This document shows, piece by piece, positions 1 to 8,586 of a stretch of 64,000 nucleotides of DNA (position 1 is the first letter of the stretch; every line of letters begins with the position of its first letter). The stretch comes from Pseudomonas bijieensis (GTDB taxonomy: Bacteria > Pseudomonadota > Gammaproteobacteria > Pseudomonadales > Pseudomonadaceae): contig NZ_CP048810.1 in the NCBI RefSeq assembly GCF_013347965.1, positions 2,294,001 through 2,358,000 on the forward strand. Direction: 5' to 3'. The translations under genes and the position numbers were made by a program. The notes beneath the pieces are model-generated. The model saw only the letters and a list, made by a program, of their open reading frames with translations. It had not been told where the DNA came from and did not search any database.

Positions 1-16
1 TAATCGGGTTTTAGCC

Positions 17-66
17 GTTGGGGCTGCTACGCAGCCCAGCGGGAGCAAGCTCCCTCGCCACAAAAA
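17..66. repeat. REP element, GAGGGAGCAAGC family
   Basis: An imperfect palindrome around GGGAGCAAGCTCCC followed by TCGCCACAAAAA, the same end sequence seen in the paired elements near 49.7, 53.8 and 62.7 kb. Only one arm is clear here; the partner may lie before the window start. It sits downstream of the DUF1989 gene. Confidence 0.7.
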
Positions 67-82
67 GCCCGCGCCTTCGGCT

Positions 83-935
83 TCACTTTTCCCAATCCGC
101 CTTAGCGATATGCAAGCCATGCAACCCCTTGTACGTCGCCCGCTCAGGCTGGCTCCAGCCTTGCAGCAATGATTCCTCCAGCCGATAGATCTCCACTCCC
201 AGCGGACGACAGACGCTGAGTGGATCCTGTGCATCCGGCCCCCCACATCGCCAACGACAGGTCACCACCCGGGCAGGTGGACAGGGCACACAACAGATCA
301 ATCTCGGCAAAGAATTCCAGGTAATCACCCTTCTGCGCCGGACAGGCCTTCATGAAGTACATGTCGTCATGATTGAGCCCCGTGCACTGGAAAATATTCA
401 GTACGTCGTGCACATCGAACTCCGTCAGGCCGTGGGGCAGCACCGCGCGGGTCAGGTTCGAGTGGCAATGATGGTGGAAATCCTCCCCGGTGAGCATCCG
501 GTTCACATACGGATCACAGCGCGTGCCCAGCAGATCGTGCAATCGTCCGCCATGCTCATCGATGCCGTAGCCGGCCAGACTGTCATCGGTGATGGTCACT
601 AATGGCCGCAGGAATGGCAGGTTCGACCACAACCGATCATGGGTGCTGACATGGGCACCCTGAAGTTGGCGCGTACGCGCCGCCCACAGACGTTCCCGCG
701 GGTCATGGGCGTTCCAGACGTTGAAGTCTCCCACCTGCGGGCCCACCGGTGTGGTGACGCGGAATACATGCCCGGCCGGTACGTGCCAGGCGCGGCCGGT
801 ACGGATCGGCACTTCGAACTGCTCAATCAGCGTGCGCTTGTCCTGCTGGGTGCGGATGCGGTCGTAGAAGGGTTTGTCCACGTGTAGGGCTGAGCCTTTG
901 CTGACCTGGTAGGCGGCTGGGTAGTCTTTGTACAT
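83..935 (-). pseudogene. DUF1989 (urea carboxylase-associated family) protein, frameshifted
   Basis: The family is associated with urea/amide and aminoalcohol metabolism; the exact reaction of this member is unknown. From ATG at 935 the frame encodes a typical DUF1989 protein (about 230 residues, including TTPVGPQVGDFNVW and a cysteine- and histidine-rich core with HHHCHSNL). It reaches CPGGDLS and MWG, then a run of six G on the minus strand (239-244) shifts the frame. The proper ending (GPDAQDPLSV... to ADWEK, stop at 83) continues in another frame. Removing one G restores an uninterrupted protein of about 283 residues; without that the protein ends at 144 with an unrelated tail. It lies 15 bp after the GntR-family gene on the same strand, so the two are probably co-transcribed and the regulator probably controls it. 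A sequencing or assembly indel is as likely as a true mutation. Confidence 0.8.
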
Positions 936-950
936 GGCGCGGATCCTTGA

Positions 951-1604
951 TCAGTGGTGAGGGGTGGGCGTCAGCAACTGCAAAAGCAGTTGCTCGGAAT
1001 CGTCGAGGTAAAGGCTCATGGCTTCGTGAGCCGCAAGCTTGTCGCCTTCGGCCAGCCAATCATGGATACGTCGATCACGGGCCAGCCACGGTGCCTGGAA
1101 ACGCGCCTCATCAGGCGCAGAGCTAAATACCAGACGTAGTTGTGCGACCACATTGGTGAAAAACTCATCCAGCAGCGGGCTGCGCATCAATCCAACGATG
1201 TGCTGATGAAAGGCCAGGCCATGGGTACCGACCGAACGCCAGTCCTCACGCTCGCGAGCCAAATCCGCAGCCTCGAGGGCTTCGAGCATCCGGTCGGATT
1301 GATACTCACGCAATGGTTGGCTGCCCAGGATGGCTTGCAGTTCCAGGGTGCGACGGACCTTGAACAGATCTCGCACGTCATCGACACCTAACCTGCGGAC
1401 CATCACTCCTTTGTTGCGCACGTAACGGGTCAACCCTTCCTGGCCCAGGCGGTGTAACGCTTCGCGGATGGTGTTGCGCGAGGCGTTGTAGGCCGAGACC
1501 AGGTTGTTCTCCACCAATGCCATGCCTGGCAGCAGGCGACCGTTGATGATGTCGGCGCGCAGCTCCAAGGTAATGTGGTCAGCGAGGGAGAGTGTGTTGA
1601 TCAT
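951..1604 (-). CDS. GntR family transcriptional regulator (FCD/FadR subfamily)
   Basis: A 217-residue DNA-binding regulator. Residues about 8-70 form the winged helix-turn-helix (LRADIINGRLLPG, then SRNTIREALHRLGQEGL, then a wing with RNKGVMVRRL). Residues about 78-205 form the all-helical FCD ligand domain, with the Asp/His metal-site pattern visible in FHQHIVG and the later helices. The FCD subfamily usually represses a neighbouring catabolic operon and is released by an organic acid or similar metabolite. Here the only downstream partner is the DUF1989 gene 15 bp away. The palindrome at 1621-1633, directly upstream of the start, is the expected operator for autoregulation. The natural ligand cannot be read from the sequence. 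Confidence 0.88.
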   Translation of the reverse strand: MINTLSLADHITLELRADIINGRLLPGMALVENNLVSAYNASRNTIREALHRLGQEGLTRYVRNKGVMVRRLGVDDVRDLFKVRRTLELQAILGSQPLREYQSDRMLEALEAADLAREREDWRSVGTHGLAFHQHIVGLMRSPLLDEFFTNVVAQLRLVFSSAPDEARFQAPWLARDRRIHDWLAEGDKLAAHEAMSLYLDDSEQLLLQLLTPTPHH

Positions 1605-1620
1605 GAAAGGGAAACCTCAG

Positions 1621-1633
1621 ATTGTTGAACAAT
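1621..1633. promoter_or_regulatory. Probable GntR/FCD operator
   Basis: The sequence ATTGTTGAACAAT is a near-perfect palindrome of the TTGTNNNACAA type bound by FadR-subfamily regulators. It lies 17 bp upstream of the GntR ATG, where a bound repressor would block transcription. The assignment is by motif and position only. Confidence 0.55.
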
Positions 1634-1639
1634 CGATTG

Positions 1640-1658
1640 GCTGTAGATAATCATTATT
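1640..1658. promoter_or_regulatory. Fur-box-like sequence
   Basis: The stretch contains GATAATCATTAT, whose core ATAATCATTAT is a perfect 5-1-5 palindrome. It matches about 14 of 19 positions of the classical Fur box. It lies upstream of the GntR/DUF1989 unit, next to the putative GntR operator. No iron-related gene adjoins it, so it may be chance. Confidence 0.3.
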
Positions 1659-1713
1659 TGTGCCAAAGGGAGACGCTCGCAGAATTCGTCCAGGATTTGC
1701 ATCCACCAGAAAG

Positions 1714-1742
1714 CAAAAAGGCCAGTCAATTCGACCGGCCTC
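1714..1742 (-). terminator. Rho-independent terminator after comEA
   Basis: On the minus strand the inverted repeat AGGCCGGTC...GACTGGCCT is followed directly by TTTTTGC. It lies 15 bp after the comEA stop codon and probably ends transcription of the O-antigen/comEA strand before the GntR unit. Confidence 0.8.
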
Positions 1743-1756
1743 CTTCAATCACAAAC

Positions 1757-2092
1757 TCAATTCACTTCCAGCTTGTCACGGTTCCTGTCGAGAATCGCCT
1801 TGCCGATTCCCTTGACCTCCAATAATTCTTCTACCGAAGAGAACGGCCCATTACTCTCCCGATACGCAACAATCGCTTCGGCCTTGCCCTTGCCTATCCC
1901 TGACAGCTCGCGCTGCAGAGTTGCAGCATCCGCCCCGTTCAAATCGACCTTGGTACTCTGCGTTTTGGCTGGCTGCTCCACGGCCTGGGGCGTAACGACC
2001 GACTCGGGTTTGACCGCAGGGGCAGCGATAGCAGCAATCGAGGCGCTGGTGAGGAAGGCAAAAACCAGAGAATAGAAATAGCCTGTACGCAT
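1757..2092 (-). CDS. ComEA family helix-hairpin-helix DNA-binding protein
   Basis: A 111-residue exported protein. It has an N-terminal signal peptide (about residues 1-24, ending near AIAA), a Pro/Ala/Gln-rich linker, then a C-terminal double helix-hairpin-helix domain (VDLNGADAATLQREL, GIGKGKAEAIVAYR, then VKGIGKAILDRNRDKL). ComEA proteins bind DNA non-specifically in the periplasm during uptake. Short forms like this are common in Pseudomonas just after wbpM, whether or not competence is known. It is transcribed in the same direction as wbpM, 114 bp downstream and behind a strong hairpin, so it may be only partly co-expressed with the O-antigen genes. Confidence 0.9.
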   Translation of the reverse strand: MRTGYFYSLVFAFLTSASIAAIAAPAVKPESVVTPQAVEQPAKTQSTKVDLNGADAATLQRELSGIGKGKAEAIVAYRESNGPFSSVEELLEVKGIGKAILDRNRDKLEVN

Positions 2093-2119
2093 AAATGACG
2101 CTCCATGACATCGTTAAGA

Positions 2120-2148
2120 GAGAAGCAGCTTTTCCGAAGCTGCTTCTC
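2120..2148 (-). terminator. Strong stem-loop between wbpM and comEA
   Basis: A perfect 12-bp stem GAGAAGCAGCTT/AAGCTGCTTCTC closes a short loop. On the minus strand only a weak T stretch (TCTT) follows, so it could be a leaky terminator, an mRNA-stabilising hairpin at the end of the O-antigen transcript, or an attenuator for comEA. Confidence 0.55.
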
Positions 2149-2206
2149 AAACTTAGGCGATGAAGTGTCGCTGTCAAAAATGTGTACGTTACAGCATATG
2201 TAACAA

Positions 2207-4201
2207 TCAGGGTTCGAGGCGGCGTTGCTGGTAGATCCAGTCGACAATCTCGCCGTCCGGGGCGTAACCACTGACCGTGTCCCGAAGCAGCTGGCGGACC
2301 CTGGTGTAGTCATCGTGCTCAATGGCGGCCAGTAACTCGGCCAGCTTGATCTTAAGCGCATCCCAAGACAGATGGTCCTCGTTGGCACTCATGATCATTG
2401 GGTGCTGCGTGGCGACGACGTTGTCGCCAATCAGCAACTCCTCGTAAAGCTTCTCGCCTGGGCGCAGGCCGGTGAACTCGATTGAAATGTCTCCGTGGGG
2501 GTTCTTATCCGAACGGACACTCAAGCCAGACAGATGAATCATCTTTTCCGCCAGCTCGACAATCTTTACCGGTTCGCCCATATCCAGCACAAAAACGTCT
2601 CCGCCCAACCCCATAGAACCCGCCTGAATCACCAACTGAGCGGCCTCGGGGATGGTCATGAAGTAACGCGTGATTTTTGGATGCGTGACGGTCAACGGCC
2701 CGCCGGATTTGATCTGTTTGTGGAACAGTGGAATAACCGAACCGGATGAACCCAACACATTGCCGAACCGGACCATGGTGAAGCGGGTTTTATTGACCCT
2801 TGAGACGTTGGCCTTATCGCCAAATAACACGGGGGCCAGCTCGCGACTAAGGGCCTGCAAGGTCAGTTCTGCAAGCCGCTTGGTACTACCCATTACATTG
2901 GTCGGGCGCACCGCTTTATCCGTGGAGATCAGCACGAAGTTCGACACACCAGACTGCAACGCAGCCTGTGCCGTATTCAACGTACCGATCACATTGTTCA
3001 GGACGCCTTCGGCGATATTGTGCTCGACCATCGGCACATGTTTGTAGGCCGCGGCGTGATAGACCGTGTCGACATTCCAGGTCTTCATCACGTCCAGCAG
3101 TTTGTCCTGGTCTCGTACCGATCCAAGGATAGGCAGCAACCGAACCGACAACGACTCCCGATTAACTCGAGGTTCAAGTTCAGACAGAATGCTATAGAGA
3201 TTGAATTCACTATGCTCATACAGCAGCAAGGTAGTCGGTTTCAGTGCCAGGATTTGTCGACAAAGCTCGGAGCCAATCGAACCACCGGCTCCAGTGACCA
3301 GAACCGACTGGCCAGTAATGCAATGCTCCAACAGATCAGGTTGCGCGGGAACCGGATCGCGCCCGAGAAGGTCCGCGATGTCCACTTCCTGGATGTCGTC
3401 GACCTTGACTCTGCCGCTGGCCAGGTCCATGAACCCGGGAACGCTGCGGACATGCAGCGGAAAGCCTTCAAGCAACGTCAATATCTCCCGACGGCGCCCA
3501 CGTGAAGAGGAAGGCACCGCCAGCAGAATTTCCTGCGCACCGGTTGTATCGATCATTTTCTGGATATGCTTGGGCGCGTAGACGTGTAGCCCAGCGATCA
3601 CGCGGTCCGCGATGCTGTTGTCATCATCAATGAATGCCACCGGCCGCATCACCCGCCCCATGCGTAGCGCAGCCACGAGCTGGTTACCTGCGGCCCCGGC
3701 ACCATAAATAGCAACCTTGGGCAGTCCGTCATCCCGGTTGGTAAACGGTACATGCTGGGCTGCGGTAAACCAGTCCCCCAGGAAGTACTGCCGCATCATC
3801 AGGCGCAAGCCGCCAATCATGATCAGGCTCAACCACCAATAATTGAAAATAATGGAGCGTGGCACCACGGTTTTATGGTTGCTGTACCAATACACCAAAA
3901 GCGCCAACAACAAAGCTGAAAGACTGACCGCCTTGCAAATAGTAATCAGCGCATCGTTGCCAAAATAACGCATGACAGCGCGGTACATCCCAAAGCGAAT
4001 GAAAATTGGAATAGCGATCAGCGGAGCGGATACGAAAAGCCACAGATGTGTTTCGATTGGGCTGGCTAACGCCTCGACACCCAGTCGAACGACAAATGCC
4101 AGCCACAAGGCGAACCAAACCAAAACCACATCGGTGGCTACTTGGATTGCTCGCTTGTGGCGTCTTGGCAGCCCCAACAGAGCCGATCTTATTTTATCCA
4201 T
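2207..4201 (-). CDS. wbpM: UDP-GlcNAc 4,6-dehydratase WbpM-like, polytopic
   Basis: It converts UDP-GlcNAc to UDP-2-acetamido-2,6-dideoxy-4-hexulose, the precursor of UDP-D-QuiNAc/FucNAc for O-antigen initiation. The 664-residue length matches WbpM (about 665). The ATG at 4201 is chosen because the protein then begins MDKIRSALLGLPRRHKR, like WbpM; a GTG 15 bp upstream is possible. Four transmembrane helices fill about residues 15-140. A first Rossmann domain starts at GAGAAG (about 167), and the catalytic dehydratase domain starts at TGAGGSIGSE (about 303). The usual YxxxK is MxxxK (NVMGSTK), with the preceding STDK. This is the Ser-Met-Lys triad typical of WbpM. It is the last sugar gene of the locus, after wbpL. 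Confidence 0.93.
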   Translation of the reverse strand: MDKIRSALLGLPRRHKRAIQVATDVVLVWFALWLAFVVRLGVEALASPIETHLWLFVSAPLIAIPIFIRFGMYRAVMRYFGNDALITICKAVSLSALLLALLVYWYSNHKTVVPRSIIFNYWWLSLIMIGGLRLMMRQYFLGDWFTAAQHVPFTNRDDGLPKVAIYGAGAAGNQLVAALRMGRVMRPVAFIDDDNSIADRVIAGLHVYAPKHIQKMIDTTGAQEILLAVPSSSRGRRREILTLLEGFPLHVRSVPGFMDLASGRVKVDDIQEVDIADLLGRDPVPAQPDLLEHCITGQSVLVTGAGGSIGSELCRQILALKPTTLLLYEHSEFNLYSILSELEPRVNRESLSVRLLPILGSVRDQDKLLDVMKTWNVDTVYHAAAYKHVPMVEHNIAEGVLNNVIGTLNTAQAALQSGVSNFVLISTDKAVRPTNVMGSTKRLAELTLQALSRELAPVLFGDKANVSRVNKTRFTMVRFGNVLGSSGSVIPLFHKQIKSGGPLTVTHPKITRYFMTIPEAAQLVIQAGSMGLGGDVFVLDMGEPVKIVELAEKMIHLSGLSVRSDKNPHGDISIEFTGLRPGEKLYEELLIGDNVVATQHPMIMSANEDHLSWDALKIKLAELLAAIEHDDYTRVRQLLRDTVSGYAPDGEIVDWIYQQRRLEP

Positions 4202-4316
4202 AACCTCTTCACGCACCTTGGTCAGCTCCTAAAACAATGCATCCCTATACAGCACGCAATTATATTTCCGTCTCTTAGACAACCGATAAGGAAAAACCGC
4301 GAACCTTACCCTGAAA

Positions 4317-5351
4317 TCAGGGCTTCTCCAGCTCACCAGCATGAAACCTGACGGCAAGCAGCACCAACGGAACATAAGCCACTATCAAAGCCAACACGCC
4401 ATCCATGTGCCACAAAACGACACATGCCGCCAGAGGCAGAAGCCAGAACAGGTTAATCACCGCCACCGCCACGGTTACCGGCAAATGACGGCCATACTGA
4501 CGCGAAGCGAATTGGTACGCATGACTGCGGTGGGCTTCATACACCTTATCGCCTCGTAACAAGCGTCGTATCAAGGTGACGGTTGCATCGACGATGAACA
4601 CACCCAACAAAACTAGCCAGACCCAAAGCAGCTTGGGTGAAGTCCAAGCTGCCTGCAACGAAAACAGACCAAGGATGATGCCGAGGAATCCGCTTCCTGC
4701 GTCCCCCATAAAAATTCGTGCGGGAGGGAAATTCCAGTAAAGAAACCCTCCCACTGCCATTGCGAGTACCAGTGGCGCCGCAATCAAGCTATCAAAGCCC
4801 CCCAACCAGTAAAGCAGACAAGCCCCGAGGCAAGCGCAAATTGCCTCGACGCTGGCGATACCGTCGATACCGTCCATGAAGTTGTAGAGGTTGAGCATCC
4901 AGACCAGGTAGAAGACTGCCAGGGCGTGCCCAAACCAAGCTAATTCAAGTTCAAGACCAAACAAGCTGATTGCCGGCAGACCGCCCAACCAATACAACGC
5001 CCAAATCGACGCCGCGAAATGACCGAGCAACCGCCAGCGGGCAGCGATGTGACCATGATCGTCCAAGAATCCCAGCACAGCGATCCCAGAGCCCGCTCCA
5101 AGCATTGCCCACATGGCTGACCAAGGCAGAACGCCGGTAGTTGCTAGTATGGGCAAGGCCAACAGGAAGCTTAGGACGATCGCCACGCCGCCACCACGAG
5201 GGGTGGGGACTGTATGTGAGCTACGGGCGTTGGGGATGTCGATGATACTTCGGACGAGGGCATATCTACGCAATGCACCGGTCAAGAGGAGTGACAGCGC
5301 AGCCGCGAGAGGAATTATTAACCAAGGAGACATAGAATAAACAGTTTCCAT
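4317..5351 (-). CDS. wbpL: Undecaprenyl-phosphate sugar-1-phosphate transferase, WbpL/WecA family
   Basis: An integral membrane enzyme that starts the O-unit by moving a HexNAc-1-phosphate (FucNAc or QuiNAc type) from a UDP-sugar to undecaprenyl phosphate on the cytoplasmic face. The 344-residue protein has about ten hydrophobic helices and the family motifs: RSSH near residue 44, YNFMDGIDGIA (Asp-rich catalytic loop) near the middle, GDAGSGFLG, and a late HRSHAYQ loop that binds UDP-sugar. An in-frame ATG six codons downstream (5333) gives MSPWLIIPL and is also a plausible start; neither has a strong ribosome site. It lies 16 bp after the epimerase gene and about 115 bp before wbpM, the order I recall from several P. 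aeruginosa serotypes. Confidence 0.92.
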   Translation of the reverse strand: METVYSMSPWLIIPLAAALSLLLTGALRRYALVRSIIDIPNARSSHTVPTPRGGGVAIVLSFLLALPILATTGVLPWSAMWAMLGAGSGIAVLGFLDDHGHIAARWRLLGHFAASIWALYWLGGLPAISLFGLELELAWFGHALAVFYLVWMLNLYNFMDGIDGIASVEAICACLGACLLYWLGGFDSLIAAPLVLAMAVGGFLYWNFPPARIFMGDAGSGFLGIILGLFSLQAAWTSPKLLWVWLVLLGVFIVDATVTLIRRLLRGDKVYEAHRSHAYQFASRQYGRHLPVTVAVAVINLFWLLPLAACVVLWHMDGVLALIVAYVPLVLLAVRFHAGELEKP

Positions 5352-5367
5352 TATAGAAAGAGGAAGC

Positions 5368-6327
5368 TTAACGAGCGCGAGAAAAATAATCTTTCCCAGC
5401 CCTGAATAACGCTTCGTCTGGAGCTATCGAGGGTGTCCATCCCAAAAGGCTACGGGCTTTATTCGAGTCAACCACAAGGGAGCCATAAAGCTGATCGTAT
5501 GTCGTTTCACGCCCGATTAATCGAGCAACCTTACTAATCAACCCATCAGGCACAGGAAACAATCTCGCCTCATGCCCCATTCCCTTTGCGAGACAGCGAA
5601 TAATTTGAGGAGTCGACACATCAACCCCATCAGACGCGAGAAAGGTTTGATTGGCAGCCGCCGGATGCTCAACGCATAGAGACACCAGATCAACCAGATT
5701 GTCCAAAGCAATAATGCTACGCCTATTTTCTACCCCCCGAAAAGGAAGTGGCAACCCACTGGCCACTAACTTCAACAAGGCCTGAAAATTTCCTGGCGCA
5801 TGCCCGGCATAAATCAATGGTGGACGAATAACAACCAGCTCCATACCATTTTTTATCGAAATACTCTTTAGCCCGTTTTCTGCTTCCAATTTTGAAAGTG
5901 CATAATCGGCATGGGGCATTAATGGAGAGAGCTCATCCAAAGGCGTCCCTGTCGTATTCGCTCCATGAACGCCGATTGAACTGATAAAAACGAATCGCTT
6001 CACACCTGCGTCGTGGGCTTGTCGCGCCAAATTGAGACTCGCCTCAACGTTTACCTTCCTAAACTCCAACAAAGGATTTTCACATTTGTCATTTAATTTA
6101 TGAGCTCGACCAGCAACATGCACAACGCAATCAACACCCTGTAAAACATCGGCCCACGCAGTATCACCCGAAAGATCACCGACACCGATCGTCTGGGAAC
6201 CGTCCGAAGCAAGTTGCGGCAAACGGGATACCGCTACAACGGAATAGGTAGAGCCGAGAACCGCATGTAACCTGCTCCCGACAAAACCCGTACTACCTGT
6301 AAGTAGAATCCGTTTAGTTGGTCTCAT
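5368..6327 (-). CDS. NAD-dependent epimerase/reductase, WbpV/WbpK-like
   Basis: An extended short-chain dehydrogenase of 319 residues. ATG at 6327 is preferred because it overlaps the preceding stop as ATGA and places the NAD motif TGSTGFVGSRL at residues about 9-19; an open frame continues 40 codons upstream but inside the GT2 gene. The active-site YxxxK is YALSK, preceded by ISSIGVHG. WbpV/WbpK-type enzymes reduce the 4-keto product of WbpM to UDP-D-FucNAc or UDP-D-QuiNAc. Lying between the GT2 gene and wbpL, this protein most likely makes the UDP-sugar used by WbpL. Which epimer is formed cannot be told from the sequence. Confidence 0.85.
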   Translation of the reverse strand: MRPTKRILLTGSTGFVGSRLHAVLGSTYSVVAVSRLPQLASDGSQTIGVGDLSGDTAWADVLQGVDCVVHVAGRAHKLNDKCENPLLEFRKVNVEASLNLARQAHDAGVKRFVFISSIGVHGANTTGTPLDELSPLMPHADYALSKLEAENGLKSISIKNGMELVVIRPPLIYAGHAPGNFQALLKLVASGLPLPFRGVENRRSIIALDNLVDLVSLCVEHPAAANQTFLASDGVDVSTPQIIRCLAKGMGHEARLFPVPDGLISKVARLIGRETTYDQLYGSLVVDSNKARSLLGWTPSIAPDEALFRAGKDYFSRAR

Positions 6328-7073
6328 TTTTTTAGATAGCTCGCCAATTTGAACGGAACCTTCATAGCAACCAGTAAAATATTGGTATAAATGCCATTTT
6401 CCCGGCAAGCCCTGACAATTTCGAGATTTTGGTGAATTCGCCACCAAAAACCCGTTGTACTTATTCCGCCGTCCCGCATCTTAACCATGACCGCATCGTG
6501 CCTTACCATTCTTACATTTTTTGGAAAAAACCGTGCCATCAGTTCGAAATCAGCGGAAACGCGATAGCCCAACTTATAATCACCGAACCGCTGAAAAAGC
6601 TCGCGCCGCGCATAAAAAGTCGGATGAGGAATCATAAAACCAAAACGAATTTTCCACGGAGAAAAACCTGCTGAAGAATATTTTCGGATAACAACCTCAG
6701 TCTGCTTACGCTGTACAAAAACGAGATCTGCGTAAGTAGCATCCGCGCCAGGGTTATTTTGCAAGTGCGTAACCAGATCTTGGATGACGTGATCCCCAGC
6801 AAAAAAGTCATCCGAGTTCAAGATACCAACATAATCACCTGTTGCGGCCCTGACACCCTTATTCATGGCATCATATATGCCCTTATCCGGCTCACTTATC
6901 ACCTTGGCAATCCGACCATCATACTCGGATATTACATCCAGAGTTCCATCTTTCGAGGCGCCATCCACGATAATGTATTCGATATTTTTATATTGCTGCG
7001 CAAGAACAGACTCAATGGTATCTCTAATTGTGTCAACACCATTATAACAAACAGTAATTATCGAGATTTTCAA
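6324..7073 (-). CDS. Glycosyltransferase family 2
   Basis: A 249-residue GT-A fold transferase with no transmembrane helix. The N-terminal domain shows ISIITVCYNG, the nucleotide-binding VDGASKDGT, and the metal-binding LNSDD near residue 86. The middle has PHPTFYARR and YRVSADFELMARF, typical of small O-antigen GT2 enzymes that add a single sugar to the lipid-linked oligosaccharide. Donor and linkage are unknown. As the only conventional transferase in a locus that makes GDP-L-fucose, it is the best candidate fucosyl transferase. The gene is more AT-rich than the core genes of this window. Its stop overlaps the start of the epimerase gene (ATGA), and it lies 6 bp after manC. Confidence 0.88.
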   Translation of the reverse strand: MKISIITVCYNGVDTIRDTIESVLAQQYKNIEYIIVDGASKDGTLDVISEYDGRIAKVISEPDKGIYDAMNKGVRAATGDYVGILNSDDFFAGDHVIQDLVTHLQNNPGADATYADLVFVQRKQTEVVIRKYSSAGFSPWKIRFGFMIPHPTFYARRELFQRFGDYKLGYRVSADFELMARFFPKNVRMVRHDAVMVKMRDGGISTTGFWWRIHQNLEIVRACRENGIYTNILLVAMKVPFKLASYLKK

Positions 7074-7079
7074 CGCAAC

Positions 7080-8489
7080 CTAACTCCGACCATATATATC
7101 TTCAAACCGGACAATATCATCCTCGCCCAAATAAGTACCTGATTGAACCTCAATCAACTCTAACGGTATCACGCCTGGGTTTTCCAACGCGTGGACCTGG
7201 CCCACAGGGATATAAGTAGACTGGTTTTCCGTTACGAGATAGCTCTTATCACCATTGGTTACACGTGCAGTGCCGCTCACAACTATCCAATGTTCTGCAC
7301 GATGGTGGTGCATTTGTACCGATAGCTTCGCGCCGGGATTAACTGTAATGCGTTTAACTTGATAACGCGGGCCATTATCTATGCAGTCATAAACGCCCCA
7401 TGGACGATAAACTTCACGATGATTTGCATATTCAGTGCGTTTACAATTTTTCAGTTGGTCGACTATTTTTTTTACGTCTTGGACGTCACCCTTATGCGCA
7501 ACGAGCACCGCGTCCTTGGTTTCAACAATCACAAGATCATCAACGCCGATGGTTGCGACAAGTCGATGAGTGGCATGTACATAGCTACTACTTGTACGTT
7601 CAGTCAGCACATCGCCTTTGAGCACATTACCATCGGCATCCTTGTCAGCAGTGTCCCATAGCGCCGTCCACGACCCCACGTCACTCCATCCAGCATCAAG
7701 CGGTACCATTACCGCATCGGACGTACGTTCCATCACCGCGTAGTCAACTGAGTTCTCCGGGCAAGCCCCGAACGTCTGGGCGTCGACACGGGTGAAATGC
7801 ATATCCTGCCGGGCACTTGCAAAAGAGGCACGGCAAGCATGGAGAATATTCGGCGCAAAACGCCCCAACTCCTCCAGATAACGGCTTGCTCGAAACATGA
7901 ACATGCCGCTATTCCAAAAGTATTGGCCGCTGTCCAAGTATCTTTGGGCAGTAGCTGAGTCGGGCTTTTCCACGAACCGGCTGACAACGTAACCGCCAAG
8001 AGCCAGTTCCTTTCCCCTTTCCAGATAGCCAAAACCGGTTTCTGGATGAGTAGGCAACACCGCGAACGTCACCAATTTACCCGATTCAGCCAGTGTCAAA
8101 GCATGGCCAATACTGGCGTGGAACGCTTCAATATCTTGAATGAGATGATCGGCAGCAAGAACCAGCAGAATCGGATCATCTCCGCCAGCAGTCGCTTGCA
8201 ATGCTGCGAGCGCAATAGCCGGTGCAGTATTGCGCCCTACCGGTTCAAGCAAAATCCGGGCTTCCTCCATGTCAAGCTGTCGCAATTGCTCTGCCGCAAG
8301 GAATCTCTGCTGTTCATTGCAGATCAGTATCGGCAGATGATGATCAAGCCCCTCCAGCCGCTTGATTGTCGACTGAAGCAGCGATTGCTCGGCATCAATC
8401 AACGGCAGAAATTGCTTGGGATTGAGCTGGCGAGACAATGGCCAGAGGCGAGACCCCGAGCCGCCAGCCATGATTACTGGAAGAAACAT
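7080..8489 (-). CDS. manC: Mannose-1-phosphate guanylyltransferase / mannose-6-phosphate isomerase
   Basis: A 469-residue two-domain enzyme (type II PMI, like AlgA/WbpW/PslB). The N-terminal nucleotidyltransferase (residues about 1-280) begins with the pyrophosphorylase signature [12 protein letters not shown] and contains FVEKPD and a [17 protein letters not shown] block (here [14 protein letters not shown]). The C-terminal cupin (about 350-465) carries [10 protein letters not shown], the metal site of the isomerase. The product GDP-mannose is the substrate of the adjacent Gmd. Phosphomannomutase is not in the window and would have to come from elsewhere (AlgC in Pseudomonas). It lies 97 bp after fcl and is followed 6 bp later by the GT2 gene. 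Confidence 0.94.
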   Translation of the reverse strand: MFLPVIMAGGSGSRLWPLSRQLNPKQFLPLIDAEQSLLQSTIKRLEGLDHHLPILICNEQQRFLAAEQLRQLDMEEARILLEPVGRNTAPAIALAALQATAGGDDPILLVLAADHLIQDIEAFHASIGHALTLAESGKLVTFAVLPTHPETGFGYLERGKELALGGYVVSRFVEKPDSATAQRYLDSGQYFWNSGMFMFRASRYLEELGRFAPNILHACRASFASARQDMHFTRVDAQTFGACPENSVDYAVMERTSDAVMVPLDAGWSDVGSWTALWDTADKDADGNVLKGDVLTERTSSSYVHATHRLVATIGVDDLVIVETKDAVLVAHKGDVQDVKKIVDQLKNCKRTEYANHREVYRPWGVYDCIDNGPRYQVKRITVNPGAKLSVQMHHHRAEHWIVVSGTARVTNGDKSYLVTENQSTYIPVGQVHALENPGVIPLELIEVQSGTYLGEDDIVRFEDIYGRS

Positions 8490-8586
8490 ACAAAATCGTC
8501 CTTTGCAGCTATCGAGTTGCCATTAAATTCTTTTTATTCATAGGCTTATTTACATCAATAGCCTGATAAATCCAGTCTGCAGTGCA

